Of a stretch of 64,000 bases of DNA, positions 19,270-28,045 are shown in pieces. Location of the stretch: contig NZ_JAGWDK010000018.1 of the NCBI RefSeq assembly GCF_018398875.1, positions 62,001 to 126,000 on the forward strand. The letters are read 5' to 3'. Position numbers and translations under genes: made by a program. The notes beneath the pieces are model-generated. The model ran no database searches. It saw only the letters and a list, made by a program, of their open reading frames with translations, and was not told the DNA's origin. Positions within the stretch are counted from its first letter, which is position 1. Every line of letters starts with the position of its first letter. The DNA comes from Bradyrhizobium sp. sGM-13 (GTDB taxonomy: Bacteria; Pseudomonadota; Alphaproteobacteria; Rhizobiales; Xanthobacteraceae).

Positions 19270-20910
19270 TCAGAAAGCCTTTGCGATGGCCTGCTGGGCA
19301 TCCTGCTGAATCGTCTTCAGGTGATTCTGGTCCCGAAAACTCTCGGCATAGATCTTGTAGACGTCTTCGGTGCCCGATGGCCGCGCGGCGAACCATCCTG
19401 CCTCGGACTCCACCTTGATACCACCGAACGATTGATCGTTACCCGGCGCCCGGGTCCGAATCGCGCTGACCGGTTCACCGGCAAGCTGTTGCATGTTGAG
19501 TTGCTCCGGCCCGAGCGCCTTTAGCGCGCTCTTCTGTTTGGGCGTCGCCGGCACGTCGATCCGCTCATAGAAGGACACGCCGAGTTCGGCGGTCAGGGCC
19601 GCAAACTGCTGGCTCGGATCGCGGCCGGTGCGGCCGATGATTTCGGCGGCGAGCAGCCCCATCACCATGCCGTCTTTGTCGGTCGTCCAGACCGAGCCAT
19701 CGCGCTTGAGGAACGATGCGCCGGCGCTTTCCTCGCCCGCGAATCCGAAGCCGCCGGTGCCAAGGCCATCGACAAACCATTTGAAACCGACCGGGGTTTC
19801 GACCAGCTTGCGGTTCAGCTTTTTCGCGACGCGGTCGATGATCGAACTGGAGACGATGGTCTTGCCGATCGCGGCCTCGCTGCCCCATTGCGGCCGATGC
19901 GCGAACAGGTACGCGATCGCTGCCGCGAGAAAATGGTTCGGATTCATCAGCCCGCCGGTGCGGGTCACGATGCCGTGCCGATCGGCATCGGTGTCGTTGG
20001 CGAAGGCGACGTCAAATCTATCGCGCATTTGGATCAGGCTTGCCATCGCGAACGGAGAAGAACAATCCATCCGGATCTTTCCATCCCAGTCCGCCGTCAT
20101 GAAACGAAACGTCGGGTCGACAGCGTCGTTCACGACAGTTGCGTTGATCCCGTAATGCTCGATCAGCGGCTGCCAGTAGTGAACGGCGGCGCCGCCCAGC
20201 GGATCGATCCCGATTCTAACGCCGGATGATTTGATCAGCGCCATGTCCACGGCATTGCCGAGATCGGTGACATAGGGACGGATGTAGTCGTGCAGATGCG
20301 TCGATGGCGCCTTGCGGGCACGCTCATACGGCATCCGCGCAACGCCCTTCATGTCGGCTTCGATGTAGGTATTGGCAGCCTTCTCAACCTTGCCCGTTAC
20401 GTCGGTATCGGCCGGGCCGCCATGCGGCGGGTTATATTTGTACCCGCCATCCTCTGGCGGATTGTGCGACGGCGTGATGACAACGCCATCGGCAAGTCCA
20501 CTCGCTCGTCCCTTGTTGTAGCTCAGGATTGCATGCGAGATGACGGGCGTCGGCGTATAGCCGCCGCGCTCGTCAACCATGATGTTGACGCCGTTGGCGG
20601 CAAACACCTCTACCGCGCTCGCAAGCGCCGGCTCGGCCAGCGCATGGGTATCGATGCCGATGAACAGCGGACCGGTCAGTCCCGTCTCGCGGCGATGATC
20701 GCAGATCGCCTGCGTCGTTGCCAGGATGTGATTTTCATTGAACGAGTTCTTCAACGACGTCCCGCGATGGCCCGAGGTGCCAAACGCAACGCGCTGGGTG
20801 GGATCGGACGGATCCGGCTTCGACGCAAAATAGGCCGTGATCAACCGCGGTACGTTGACGAGGGAGGCGGAATCGACCGGTTTGCCGGCAGCGGGATTGG
20901 GGGCAGTCAC
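19270..20910 (-). CDS. pgm: Phosphoglucomutase, alpha-D-glucose phosphate-specific
   Basis: The 546-aa protein interconverts glucose 1-phosphate and glucose 6-phosphate. It has FGTSGHRG near residue 43, the phosphoserine loop TPSHNPPEDGG near 147, the metal loop DTDADRHG and the C-terminal phosphate loop RPSGTEDVYKIYAE. Length and N-terminal layout fit the E. coli Pgm type rather than ManB/AlgC phosphomannomutases. It supplies glucose 1-phosphate for glycogen, cyclic glucan and surface polysaccharide. It is monocistronic here, with unrelated neighbours. Confidence 0.95.
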   Translation of the reverse strand: MTAPNPAAGKPVDSASLVNVPRLITAYFASKPDPSDPTQRVAFGTSGHRGTSLKNSFNENHILATTQAICDHRRETGLTGPLFIGIDTHALAEPALASAVEVFAANGVNIMVDERGGYTPTPVISHAILSYNKGRASGLADGVVITPSHNPPEDGGYKYNPPHGGPADTDVTGKVEKAANTYIEADMKGVARMPYERARKAPSTHLHDYIRPYVTDLGNAVDMALIKSSGVRIGIDPLGGAAVHYWQPLIEHYGINATVVNDAVDPTFRFMTADWDGKIRMDCSSPFAMASLIQMRDRFDVAFANDTDADRHGIVTRTGGLMNPNHFLAAAIAYLFAHRPQWGSEAAIGKTIVSSSIIDRVAKKLNRKLVETPVGFKWFVDGLGTGGFGFAGEESAGASFLKRDGSVWTTDKDGMVMGLLAAEIIGRTGRDPSQQFAALTAELGVSFYERIDVPATPKQKSALKALGPEQLNMQQLAGEPVSAIRTRAPGNDQSFGGIKVESEAGWFAARPSGTEDVYKIYAESFRDQNHLKTIQQDAQQAIAKAF

Positions 20911-20977
20911 ATGACCTCACGGAATGGTGGTTTCGCCGGATTATAGGTGCAAGCGTTGGCTAGGGCAAAATCGGGCG

Positions 20978-21253
20978 TCACGTCTGCGACGCATGCCGAT
21001 GCCACCTTCGGTAAACGCCGCGCTGCCGGGGCGGTTTCCTGACGCCTTGCGCAAAGTACGGATTGTTCAAACATTGGGCCGCGCGGCCCGAAGCGGACGC
21101 GGCACACTGCCCCAGCGATGCGAAGCTGCAGTCGATATGGCCCCCACCGATGGAGTAGGTTTGCAGGCAAACCGGGTAGTTTGGATCATAGGTCTGGGCG
21201 CATGCGAGCGCGGGCGCCAAGACCGCTCCAAGCGTCAGAATCGTGCAAGCCAA
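20978..21253 (-). CDS. Small secreted DUF3551-type protein
   Basis: About 91 aa, starting with a hydrophobic signal segment cleaved near ALACAQ, then the DUF3551 pattern NYPVCLQTYSIGGGHIDCSF and the terminal RAAQCLNNPYF with conserved Cys residues. DUF3551 proteins are small exported proteins abundant in Bradyrhizobium, function unknown. The start is uncertain: the TTG at 21253 has an AAGGAG 15 nt upstream, a long spacing. It sits between pgm and the CoA ligase gene. Confidence 0.75.
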   Translation of the reverse strand: MACTILTLGAVLAPALACAQTYDPNYPVCLQTYSIGGGHIDCSFASLGQCAASASGRAAQCLNNPYFAQGVRKPPRQRGVYRRWHRHASQT

Positions 21254-21334
21254 TACGCGAATTGGGAGCTCCTTCGGGGCAACCGATCTGAAGAACGCCG
21301 TGAAGCAAGCGACGCACCAAGGCCGCGCCTGATC

Positions 21335-22990
21335 TTAACGACGCAATTTGTATCCGGCGGCATCGCGGTCCCAGGTGTCCGGAGTCATCCCAGCCTCGCG
21401 CAGCACGACCTTGCGTATCTTGCCGTTCTCGGTCAACGGCATCTCGGTGACGATCCGGACAAAGCGCGGAATCGCGAAATAGGCCATCTTGCCTTCGCAA
21501 TGGCTGATGATCTCGACAGGATCAAGCGCCTGGCCAGGTTCAAGCTGGACGGCTGCCGCCACCTCGTCCTCGCCGAGTTCGGACGGCAGCGGATAGATCG
21601 CGCAGGCGGCGATCGCCTGATGCTTGAGCAGCACCTGCTCCACCTCCCAGGACGAAACATTCTCGCCGCGCCGGCGGATCGAATCTTTCATTCGGTCGAC
21701 GAAGCGATAGTGGCCGTCCGCGTCGCGTACGACCCGGTCACCGGTGCGAAACCACCCATTCCGCCAGGCTTCGGCCGTCTTGTCGGGCATTGCGAAATAT
21801 CCCGTCGCAAACGCGAGCGGTTCGCGCGCGCGTAACAACAGCTCGCCGGCCTCGCCGTCAGGCAGGGATTCGTCCTCGGAGTTGACGATACAAGCCTCCA
21901 CGCCTTCGACGAGATAGCCCATGGTGCCGGGGCGATCGGACGGGATCGTGCCCGCGAACACGAAATTCGTCTCGGTCGACCCGTAACCGTCGAGCAGCGG
22001 CACGCCAAAACGCTCGAGGAACGGACCGTGAAATTGGCCGGGCACGCCGCCACCGAGCGCTACACGCACGAAATGCGCGGTGTCGTTCGCTGACGAGGGC
22101 TGTGCCAGCAACATCACGGCCATCGCGCCGAGGAGGTAACCGACCGTTGCCTGATGTCGGCGCGCCGCGGCCCAAAAACCGGAGGCGGAGAATTTCGGCT
22201 CGAGCACGTAGGTGCAGCCGTTGAGGAGCGCCTGATAGAACGCGTTCAGTGCGTTGGTGTGGAACAGCGGCAGCGTCGTGAACAGGACGTCGCCTTCGCG
22301 AATGTCCAGCGCACGCGCCGAATAGACGCCCCACCAGAACATCTGCGCCTGCGGGCAGCAAACTCCCTTGGAAGGACCTGTGGTACCCGACGTATAGAGG
22401 ATCGCGACCGTGTCGCCCGGCTGTACCGGCGCGGGCGGCGTTCCGTCGCCGAGCGTCGCCAGCGGCGAGATCGATCCGGGCGCGAGTTGAGACGCGACAC
22501 CTTCGTCGATTGTCCAGACAGTATCCGGCGGCGCGACGTCGCTTTCCAGCGTGTTGATGGCAGGCACAAAGCACGACTCGATCACCAGCAGCTTCGGCGT
22601 GGCGTTGCGCAGGATGTGGCCGAGCTGGATGCCGCGCAGTGCTGTGTTGATCGGCACCGTGACGGCGCCCATCCAGGCGCAGCCGAGATAGATTTCCAGG
22701 AATTCCGGTCGATTCGAGCACATCAGCGCGACGCGATCGCCGGCGCGAATTCCGGCCTGCATCAGGCGGGCGGCCGACGCAGCGGCGATTGCAGCCGTTT
22801 CAGCATAGCTCCATCGCGTTTCGCCAAAGACAAACAGCGTGCGGTCACGGTACCGCGCGGCTTGCCGTGTCAAAATGGTCGAGAGAATTCGATCCGCCGG
22901 CGTAAAACGCTCAACCGCCTGCGGCCAGATCGACCCACCCCGCCGCTGCCCGGCCGCGCCACCATCACCTGCCTGCATACGCACCTCCAA
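21335..22990 (-). CDS. AMP-forming acyl/aryl-CoA ligase
   Basis: The 551-aa ANL-superfamily enzyme has the P-loop-like ILYTSGTTGPSKGVC near residue 200, the A5 region GYGSTETNF, GWFRTGDRVVRD, the hinge RRRGENVSSWEVE and a C-terminal catalytic Lys in ENGKIRK. It would activate a carboxylic acid to its CoA thioester with ATP. Its partner gene is a second, divergent ligase at 23159, and the shared 168-bp spacer carries a regulon-like motif. Given the downstream ring-cleavage and beta-oxidation genes the substrate is probably an aromatic or aryl-alkanoic acid; that is inference. Confidence 0.88.
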   Translation of the reverse strand: MEVRMQAGDGGAAGQRRGGSIWPQAVERFTPADRILSTILTRQAARYRDRTLFVFGETRWSYAETAAIAAASAARLMQAGIRAGDRVALMCSNRPEFLEIYLGCAWMGAVTVPINTALRGIQLGHILRNATPKLLVIESCFVPAINTLESDVAPPDTVWTIDEGVASQLAPGSISPLATLGDGTPPAPVQPGDTVAILYTSGTTGPSKGVCCPQAQMFWWGVYSARALDIREGDVLFTTLPLFHTNALNAFYQALLNGCTYVLEPKFSASGFWAAARRHQATVGYLLGAMAVMLLAQPSSANDTAHFVRVALGGGVPGQFHGPFLERFGVPLLDGYGSTETNFVFAGTIPSDRPGTMGYLVEGVEACIVNSEDESLPDGEAGELLLRAREPLAFATGYFAMPDKTAEAWRNGWFRTGDRVVRDADGHYRFVDRMKDSIRRRGENVSSWEVEQVLLKHQAIAACAIYPLPSELGEDEVAAAVQLEPGQALDPVEIISHCEGKMAYFAIPRFVRIVTEMPLTENGKIRKVVLREAGMTPDTWDRDAAGYKLRR

Positions 22991-23062
22991 GGCCCAACTC
23001 CAAGGCCACTTCCAAGTTTCGCCGGGCAGGTCTGCGATAGATCGCTATTGGCCAGCAATATA

Positions 23063-23076
23063 GTTTAGGCTTAAAG
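23063..23076. promoter_or_regulatory. Candidate operator A between divergent CoA ligase genes
   Basis: GTTTAGGCTTAAAG is a near-palindrome in the spacer between the two CoA ligase genes, 83 bp before the plus-strand start and 73 bp before the minus-strand start. It resembles sites at 30490, 42990 and 43146 (one base shorter). Candidate binding site for the MarR protein at 50476-51003. Confidence 0.45.
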
Positions 23077-23158
23077 TATTCGACGAGGACCGCTGCAGCA
23101 AGCGCTGCGTGCGGACTCTGCGTCCGGCGGCAGGAAATGAACGGGAGCGACGCCCGCA

Positions 23159-24781
23159 ATGAGTCTCAACATTCCGTATCGATCGCCATCCGATGCTTTC
23201 GCCGCCACGGCTGCAAGGCGGCCGGACGCGCCATTCCTGCTGGCGCCCGCAAGTGCGCAACTGCCCTACGCTCCGGAAGGTTTCAAGATCGAATACGGCG
23301 TCTTTAGGTCCGAGGTCGAGCGCCTGCGTGCTGAATACGCGGCCGCCGGCTACGGACGCGGTGCGCGGGTCGCCTTGCTGCTCGAAAATCGTCCGGTCTT
23401 CTTTCTCCATTGGCTCGCGCTCAATGCGCTCGGGGTTTCGATCGTTCCGATCAACCCCGACGTCCGCTCCGATGAACTATCCTTCCAGCTTGAGCTGTCC
23501 GAGGCCGACCTGCTCGTGGCAACGCTCGATCGCATCCATGTGACGAAAGATGCGGCGCTTGGCCGCGCCCGCCTCATCGACACCGATAGCCGCATCCCGC
23601 CGTGCCAGACGAACGTCAGCGCCCAAAACCCCGAGTTCAATGATGAATGCGCACTGCTGTTCACCTCAGGCAGCACCGGCAAGCCAAAGGGCTGTATGCT
23701 CTCGAACCGCTATTTTTTGCAGGTCGCCGACTGGTACCTCGCGCAAGGCGGCGTGGCAGAGCTACAGCCAGACCGCGAGATCAACCTGACGCCGCTGCCG
23801 ATGTTTCACATGAACGCGCTCGGCTGCAGCGCTGTCGGCATGATGGTGCTCGGCGGCGCAGTGGTACCGCTCGACCGCTTCCACGCCAATCGCTGGTGGC
23901 AGTGCGTGGCTGATAGTGGCGCCACCGTGGTGCATTGTCTGGGCGTCATCCCGGCCATTCTGCTGCAACTGCCTGTTACTGAAGTGGAACGGCAGCATCG
24001 CGTGCGCTTCGCCTTCGCGCCCGGCGTCGATGTCCGCCACCGCGCCACCTTCGAGGAGCGCTACCACATCCCGATCGTCGAGGCCTGGGCCATGACCGAG
24101 ACGGGGGGTGCGGCGGCGACGACCACCGCCCGTGAGGCCGCGGGGTTTGGCGCGCGCTGCGTCGGCCGGCCATCATCAGATATGGAGTATCGCCTCGTTG
24201 ACGATCAGGGCTCCGATGTCGCGCCTGGAAAGCCCGGCGAATTGCTGGTCCGCGCAAAGGGCGACAATGCCCGGGCTGGGTTCTTCAGCGGATACCTGAA
24301 AGACGAGGAAGCCACCGAAGCGGCGTGGCAGGACGGCTGGTTCCACACGGGCGATCTGGTTTTCGCCGACGAGGACGGACTTCTGTATTTCTTCGATCGC
24401 AAGAAGACCATCGTGCGGCGCAGCGGTGAGAACATCGGCGTGCTCGAGGTCGAAAGCGCGCTTTACATGGATGCGCGCATCGGCGGCTGCGCGGTGACAC
24501 CCGTTCCCGACGACATCCGCGGCGAAGAGGTCTTTGCTTTCATTGTGCCGAATGTGGAGATCGACGATGCTACCGCACTGGCGGCTTCGATCGTCGAAAC
24601 CTGCGCCGAGCGCCTCGCCTATCACAAGGTGCCCGGCTACGTCGCCATCCTCGACGAGCTGCCGCTGTCGTCAACGCGCAAGCTCGCCCGGGGCGAGATC
24701 AAGACGTTGGCGGCTGCCGCCGTCAGCGCCAATCGCGCGATCGACATGCGCGCGCTGAAGGCGAAGCTACGCCACGTCTGA
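23159..24781 (+). CDS. AMP-forming acyl-CoA ligase (CaiC/long-chain type)
   Basis: The 540-aa protein has the adenylation motifs LLFTSGSTGKPKGCM (about 165-180), EAWAMTETGG, GWFHTGDLVFADEDG and the hinge IVRRSGENIGVLEVE, ending with a catalytic Lys region SSTRKLARGEIK. Only modestly similar to its divergent neighbour at 21335, so the two are not a recent duplication and may use different acids or act at different pathway stages. The gene stops 22 bp from the convergent ABC receptor gene. Confidence 0.88.
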   Translation: MSLNIPYRSPSDAFAATAARRPDAPFLLAPASAQLPYAPEGFKIEYGVFRSEVERLRAEYAAAGYGRGARVALLLENRPVFFLHWLALNALGVSIVPINPDVRSDELSFQLELSEADLLVATLDRIHVTKDAALGRARLIDTDSRIPPCQTNVSAQNPEFNDECALLFTSGSTGKPKGCMLSNRYFLQVADWYLAQGGVAELQPDREINLTPLPMFHMNALGCSAVGMMVLGGAVVPLDRFHANRWWQCVADSGATVVHCLGVIPAILLQLPVTEVERQHRVRFAFAPGVDVRHRATFEERYHIPIVEAWAMTETGGAAATTTAREAAGFGARCVGRPSSDMEYRLVDDQGSDVAPGKPGELLVRAKGDNARAGFFSGYLKDEEATEAAWQDGWFHTGDLVFADEDGLLYFFDRKKTIVRRSGENIGVLEVESALYMDARIGGCAVTPVPDDIRGEEVFAFIVPNVEIDDATALAASIVETCAERLAYHKVPGYVAILDELPLSSTRKLARGEIKTLAAAAVSANRAIDMRALKAKLRHV

Positions 24782-24803
24782 GCCGCGGGTGCCGATCCGG
24801 CTA

Positions 24804-25961
24804 CTACGGCAGCAGCTTGTATTTCCCGTTTTCGATCTGGACCAGTATCCGGGCGCGGCTATCGACGCCGTGGCGGTCGGCCGGCGTATAGGTGTAGATG
24901 CCGTGCGCACCGACGACATCCTTGGTCGCGAACAAGGCTTCGCGTAACGCGTTACGGAACGCCGGCGTTCCGGGCGTCGCGCCGGTCGCCTTGGCACGTT
25001 TGGCGGCATCCATGAACACCAGCCAGCCATCGAAGGCATAGGGCGAAAAAGCATCGGCCGGCGCCTCGCCATTAGCTTTCTCATAGGCCGCGCGGAATGC
25101 GAGCGCGACCTTGCGGATAGGATTGCTCTCGGGAAGCTGTTCGCCCGCCGTCACCGGCCCGGTCGGGCAGATGATGCCCTCGGCCGATTTGCCGGCAAGC
25201 CGCAGAAAATCCGCGCTGATCATGCCGTGATTGCCGTAGAGCGGCCCCTTGTAACCACGCTCGGATAGCGCGATCACGGGCAGCGCGCCGGGCGTTCCAG
25301 TGCCGCCCAGCATGATCGCCTCGGGCCGCAAGGAAACTGCACGCAGCACCTGCGCAGTGACCGAGCTGTCGGAGCGCGCATAGCGTTCGTTGGCGATCAC
25401 CTTGATGTCGGCCTTCTCAGCGCTTTGCAGCAGCGAATTATACATCAGGTCGCCAAAGGCGTCGGAGAAGCCGATGAAGGCCACGCTCTTCACCTTGCGG
25501 CTCTTCATGTGATCGACGATGCCTTGGACGAGCAGCGGCGTCGGCTGCGGGGTTTGCACCACCCACGGCCCGCCCTCCCCGGCCGACACTGGCGCGATCG
25601 GCGAGACCGCTATCATCGGCACTTTCATCTCGACGGCGGCGGTCGCCATCGCCAGCGTCTGCGGCGCGCCTGACGTGCCGATCAGGAAATCAACCTTCTC
25701 CTGCTCGACCAGCTTACGCGCGTTGCGCGTCGAGGCGGCCGGATCCGAGCCGTCATCGAGCTGGATGACGCGGACTTTTTCACCGTCGATCTCGCCGACA
25801 TAGGCCTGGCCTGCGGCCAATCCTTTGGCGTTCGGCACGCCGATCGAGGACACCGGTCCGCTCAGGCCGGTAACAAAACCGACGAGGATGTCGGCATGCG
25901 CCGGCGCCACGGCGGCGAGCAAGAGCGCAGCGCCGATCAACAAAGTCTTTTTCTTGTTCAT
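24804..25961 (-). CDS. ABC transporter substrate-binding protein (Liv/HAAT family)
   Basis: The 385-aa periplasmic receptor has a cleavable signal peptide (LLIGAALLLAAVAPAHA) and a type I periplasmic binding fold opening with ILVGFVTGLSGPVSSIGVPN. It is clearly paralogous to the receptor at 31625 (shared QLDDGSDPAASTRNARKL and KVPMIAVSP). No permease or ATPase follows, so it probably feeds the Liv-type transporter at 32812-36331. It is the last gene of the operon that starts with the racemase gene at 30155, behind the cyclase-family gene. Such receptors often take aromatic acids as well as amino acids. Confidence 0.88.
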   Translation of the reverse strand: MNKKKTLLIGAALLLAAVAPAHADILVGFVTGLSGPVSSIGVPNAKGLAAGQAYVGEIDGEKVRVIQLDDGSDPAASTRNARKLVEQEKVDFLIGTSGAPQTLAMATAAVEMKVPMIAVSPIAPVSAGEGGPWVVQTPQPTPLLVQGIVDHMKSRKVKSVAFIGFSDAFGDLMYNSLLQSAEKADIKVIANERYARSDSSVTAQVLRAVSLRPEAIMLGGTGTPGALPVIALSERGYKGPLYGNHGMISADFLRLAGKSAEGIICPTGPVTAGEQLPESNPIRKVALAFRAAYEKANGEAPADAFSPYAFDGWLVFMDAAKRAKATGATPGTPAFRNALREALFATKDVVGAHGIYTYTPADRHGVDSRARILVQIENGKYKLLP

Positions 25962-25988
25962 GATGTCACTCGATGTCGATGAAAAGGT

Positions 25989-26774
25989 TCAGCCCTGCCC
26001 AGGTATCAACGCAAGCACGCGCAACGGACTGCCGGAGCCATTCTGGATTTTGAGCGGCGCGGCCACGATCACCGCGCCGGTCGGCGGAAGCTGATCGAGA
26101 TTGCACAGGCACTGCAGGCCGTAGCGTCCGCCGCCGTGAAGGAAATGATGCGCCGGATACGGAGGATCGAGATGCCCGGCCTGACCGGCATCGGTGCCGA
26201 TCGTCTCGGTGCCAAAGCCGATGACGCCGCGCTCCTCGACGAGCCAGCGCATCACGGCGGCGTTCGGTCCGGGCGTGTGGGCGCCGTCGTCCTTCAGATT
26301 GGCGTAATCGCGCCACCCTTTCTTCGACCAGTCGGTGCGCAGCAGCACCCAGTGCCGTTCCGGAATCCGCCCGTGGCTTTTTTCCCAGGCTTCCACGAAC
26401 GGTATCGTCAAAAGGAAATCCGCATCCTTTGCGGCCTGCGCCGAGCAATCGATCACGCAGGCCGGCGCGATCATGTCGCGCACCGGCAGCGTGTCGACCG
26501 CGTTGTTTGGCAGGTCCTTGCCGGTGAACCAGTGGATCGGCGCATCGAAATGGGTGCCGGTGTGCTCGCCGAAGGTGAGATTGTTCCAGTACCAGGCAGG
26601 GCCGTTCGCGTCGTAGCGCGAAATCTGCTGGATGCGGACCGGCGCGGCCTGACCAAATTCCGGCGGCAGCACGATGACGGGAAAGTCCGGGCTGAGCGTA
26701 AACGTCAGATCGACGACGCGCACCTCGCCGGATGCAACCGCGCCGGCAAATTGCATGAGACTGTTGCTGTCCAT
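25989..26774 (-). CDS. Cyclase-family metal-dependent hydrolase
   Basis: The 261-aa protein carries the family metal motif HTGTHFDAPIH (His71, His75, Asp77, His81), as in kynurenine formamidase and isatin hydrolase. Members use a divalent metal to hydrolyse cyclic amides, formamides or lactones. Here it lies between the DUF35-SDR fusion gene and an ABC receptor. In an aromatic catabolic setting it could open a ring amide or lactone or cleave an N-formyl compound; the sequence alone does not decide. Length is normal. Confidence 0.85.
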   Translation of the reverse strand: MDSNSLMQFAGAVASGEVRVVDLTFTLSPDFPVIVLPPEFGQAAPVRIQQISRYDANGPAWYWNNLTFGEHTGTHFDAPIHWFTGKDLPNNAVDTLPVRDMIAPACVIDCSAQAAKDADFLLTIPFVEAWEKSHGRIPERHWVLLRTDWSKKGWRDYANLKDDGAHTPGPNAAVMRWLVEERGVIGFGTETIGTDAGQAGHLDPPYPAHHFLHGGGRYGLQCLCNLDQLPPTGAVIVAAPLKIQNGSGSPLRVLALIPGQG

Positions 26775-26803
26775 TGCGCTTCTCCCGTTCTCAACAAGCC
26801 TGG

Positions 26804-28045
26804 CTATGCCCCCAGCTCTCGCTCGACCGCCTTGGGGTTGGCGGCCAGGCGCTGACGAATGTCTTCGGCGACGTCGCCCACGAACACCTCTTCAAGCCCG
26901 CGCTTGAGCGCTGACACGATCGCACCCGCCACCGCGCGTGGCGCCACCTTCGGCGGCGGCACCGTCTGGAACCATTCGATATCGAGCGGACCCGTGAACA
27001 CGTTCACCACCTTGACGCCGCCGGGCCGAAGCTCCGCCCGCAGGCAGTGCGACAGCGACAGACAGGCGGCCTGCGACGCCGAATAGGCGCCAAACACCGG
27101 CCAGTTCGCCAGCGCATAGACCGACAGGATATTGACCCAGGCGGCAGCGCTGTTGACGCCATCCGAGCCGCGCATCCGCATCGCCGGTCCGAACGCCTGC
27201 GCCAGATGCACGAAGCCGAGATAGCTCTGGTCGATCTCGTCGCGCACGACGCTGGTGCCTTGCCGATCGAGCAGCCCGCCGGCGCGAACATGTTCGGTGG
27301 TGTTGACGAGGATATCGATCTTGCCGCCAATATCGGCCGCCAGATCTGCGACCGACTTCTCGTCGCCAATATCGAGCGGCACGATCTCGACGCCCGCCAT
27401 GGCGCGCAACGCATCCTCGCCGCGGAACGGCTTCCACGGCTCGGCGACGCCGACGAACACGATCGACGCGCCGGCTGTCTTCAACGCAGCCACCGCTTCC
27501 TGACCGACGATGCTGCGCCCGTTGGTCACCAGAACGCGCCGGAATTTTGGATCGGCGGTCATCTCACGCCACTGCCTGTCGTCCGTCATGTTGGGAGTCT
27601 CACGTTCGGGGTGCGCGAAGGCCACGGCCTGTCCGCTCTTGTCCAGTTGGAACGACATCACGACCAGCCCGCCCTCTTCGCAATCGGCGTGCAGGTGCGT
27701 CACGAGGGTTGGCCCGCACTCCATCGCAACCAGGCCGATGCGCCATGGCGCGCGCTCGCGGAAGTGCACGTCCGCCGGGACATGCAGCGTCGTTTCGGAC
27801 AAAAGCGTCCCTCGCCGCGGCGCATCCGTGAAGGCGAGATCGGGGGAAAGGCATGCAGGGCATGCATCACGCGCCGGATAGCCGAACGTTCCGCAGGCTC
27901 CGCAGCGCTGCAGCATGAAGTGCCCCTCGGCAGCGGCCCGCGTAAAGCCGTGCGAGGCACGGCTGCGTGCGCGTGGCGGCGACGTCGGCAGCCGCGTCCG
28001 CTGTAAAGGATCCTTCCGGCGCGGCTTTTGGATCGGTTCGATCAT
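26804..28045 (-). CDS. DUF35 OB-fold/zinc-ribbon protein fused to a degenerate SDR domain
   Basis: The 413 aa split into two units. Residues 30-150 are a DUF35 acyl-CoA-binding module with a rubredoxin-like zinc ribbon (Cys48, Cys51, Cys62, Cys65) and an OB-fold. Residues 165-400 are a short-chain dehydrogenase fold. The SDR part looks catalytically impaired: the nucleotide loop reads TNGRSIVG (174-181) and the YxxxK pair reads Tyr321-Ser-Ala-Ser-Gln325, so the Lys is missing. DUF35 proteins partner thiolase-fold enzymes; the preceding thiolase homologue gene overlaps this one by 4 bp, so the two proteins very likely form a complex. Confidence 0.88.
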   Translation of the reverse strand: MIEPIQKPRRKDPLQRTRLPTSPPRARSRASHGFTRAAAEGHFMLQRCGACGTFGYPARDACPACLSPDLAFTDAPRRGTLLSETTLHVPADVHFRERAPWRIGLVAMECGPTLVTHLHADCEEGGLVVMSFQLDKSGQAVAFAHPERETPNMTDDRQWREMTADPKFRRVLVTNGRSIVGQEAVAALKTAGASIVFVGVAEPWKPFRGEDALRAMAGVEIVPLDIGDEKSVADLAADIGGKIDILVNTTEHVRAGGLLDRQGTSVVRDEIDQSYLGFVHLAQAFGPAMRMRGSDGVNSAAAWVNILSVYALANWPVFGAYSASQAACLSLSHCLRAELRPGGVKVVNVFTGPLDIEWFQTVPPPKVAPRAVAGAIVSALKRGLEEVFVGDVAEDIRQRLAANPKAVERELGA

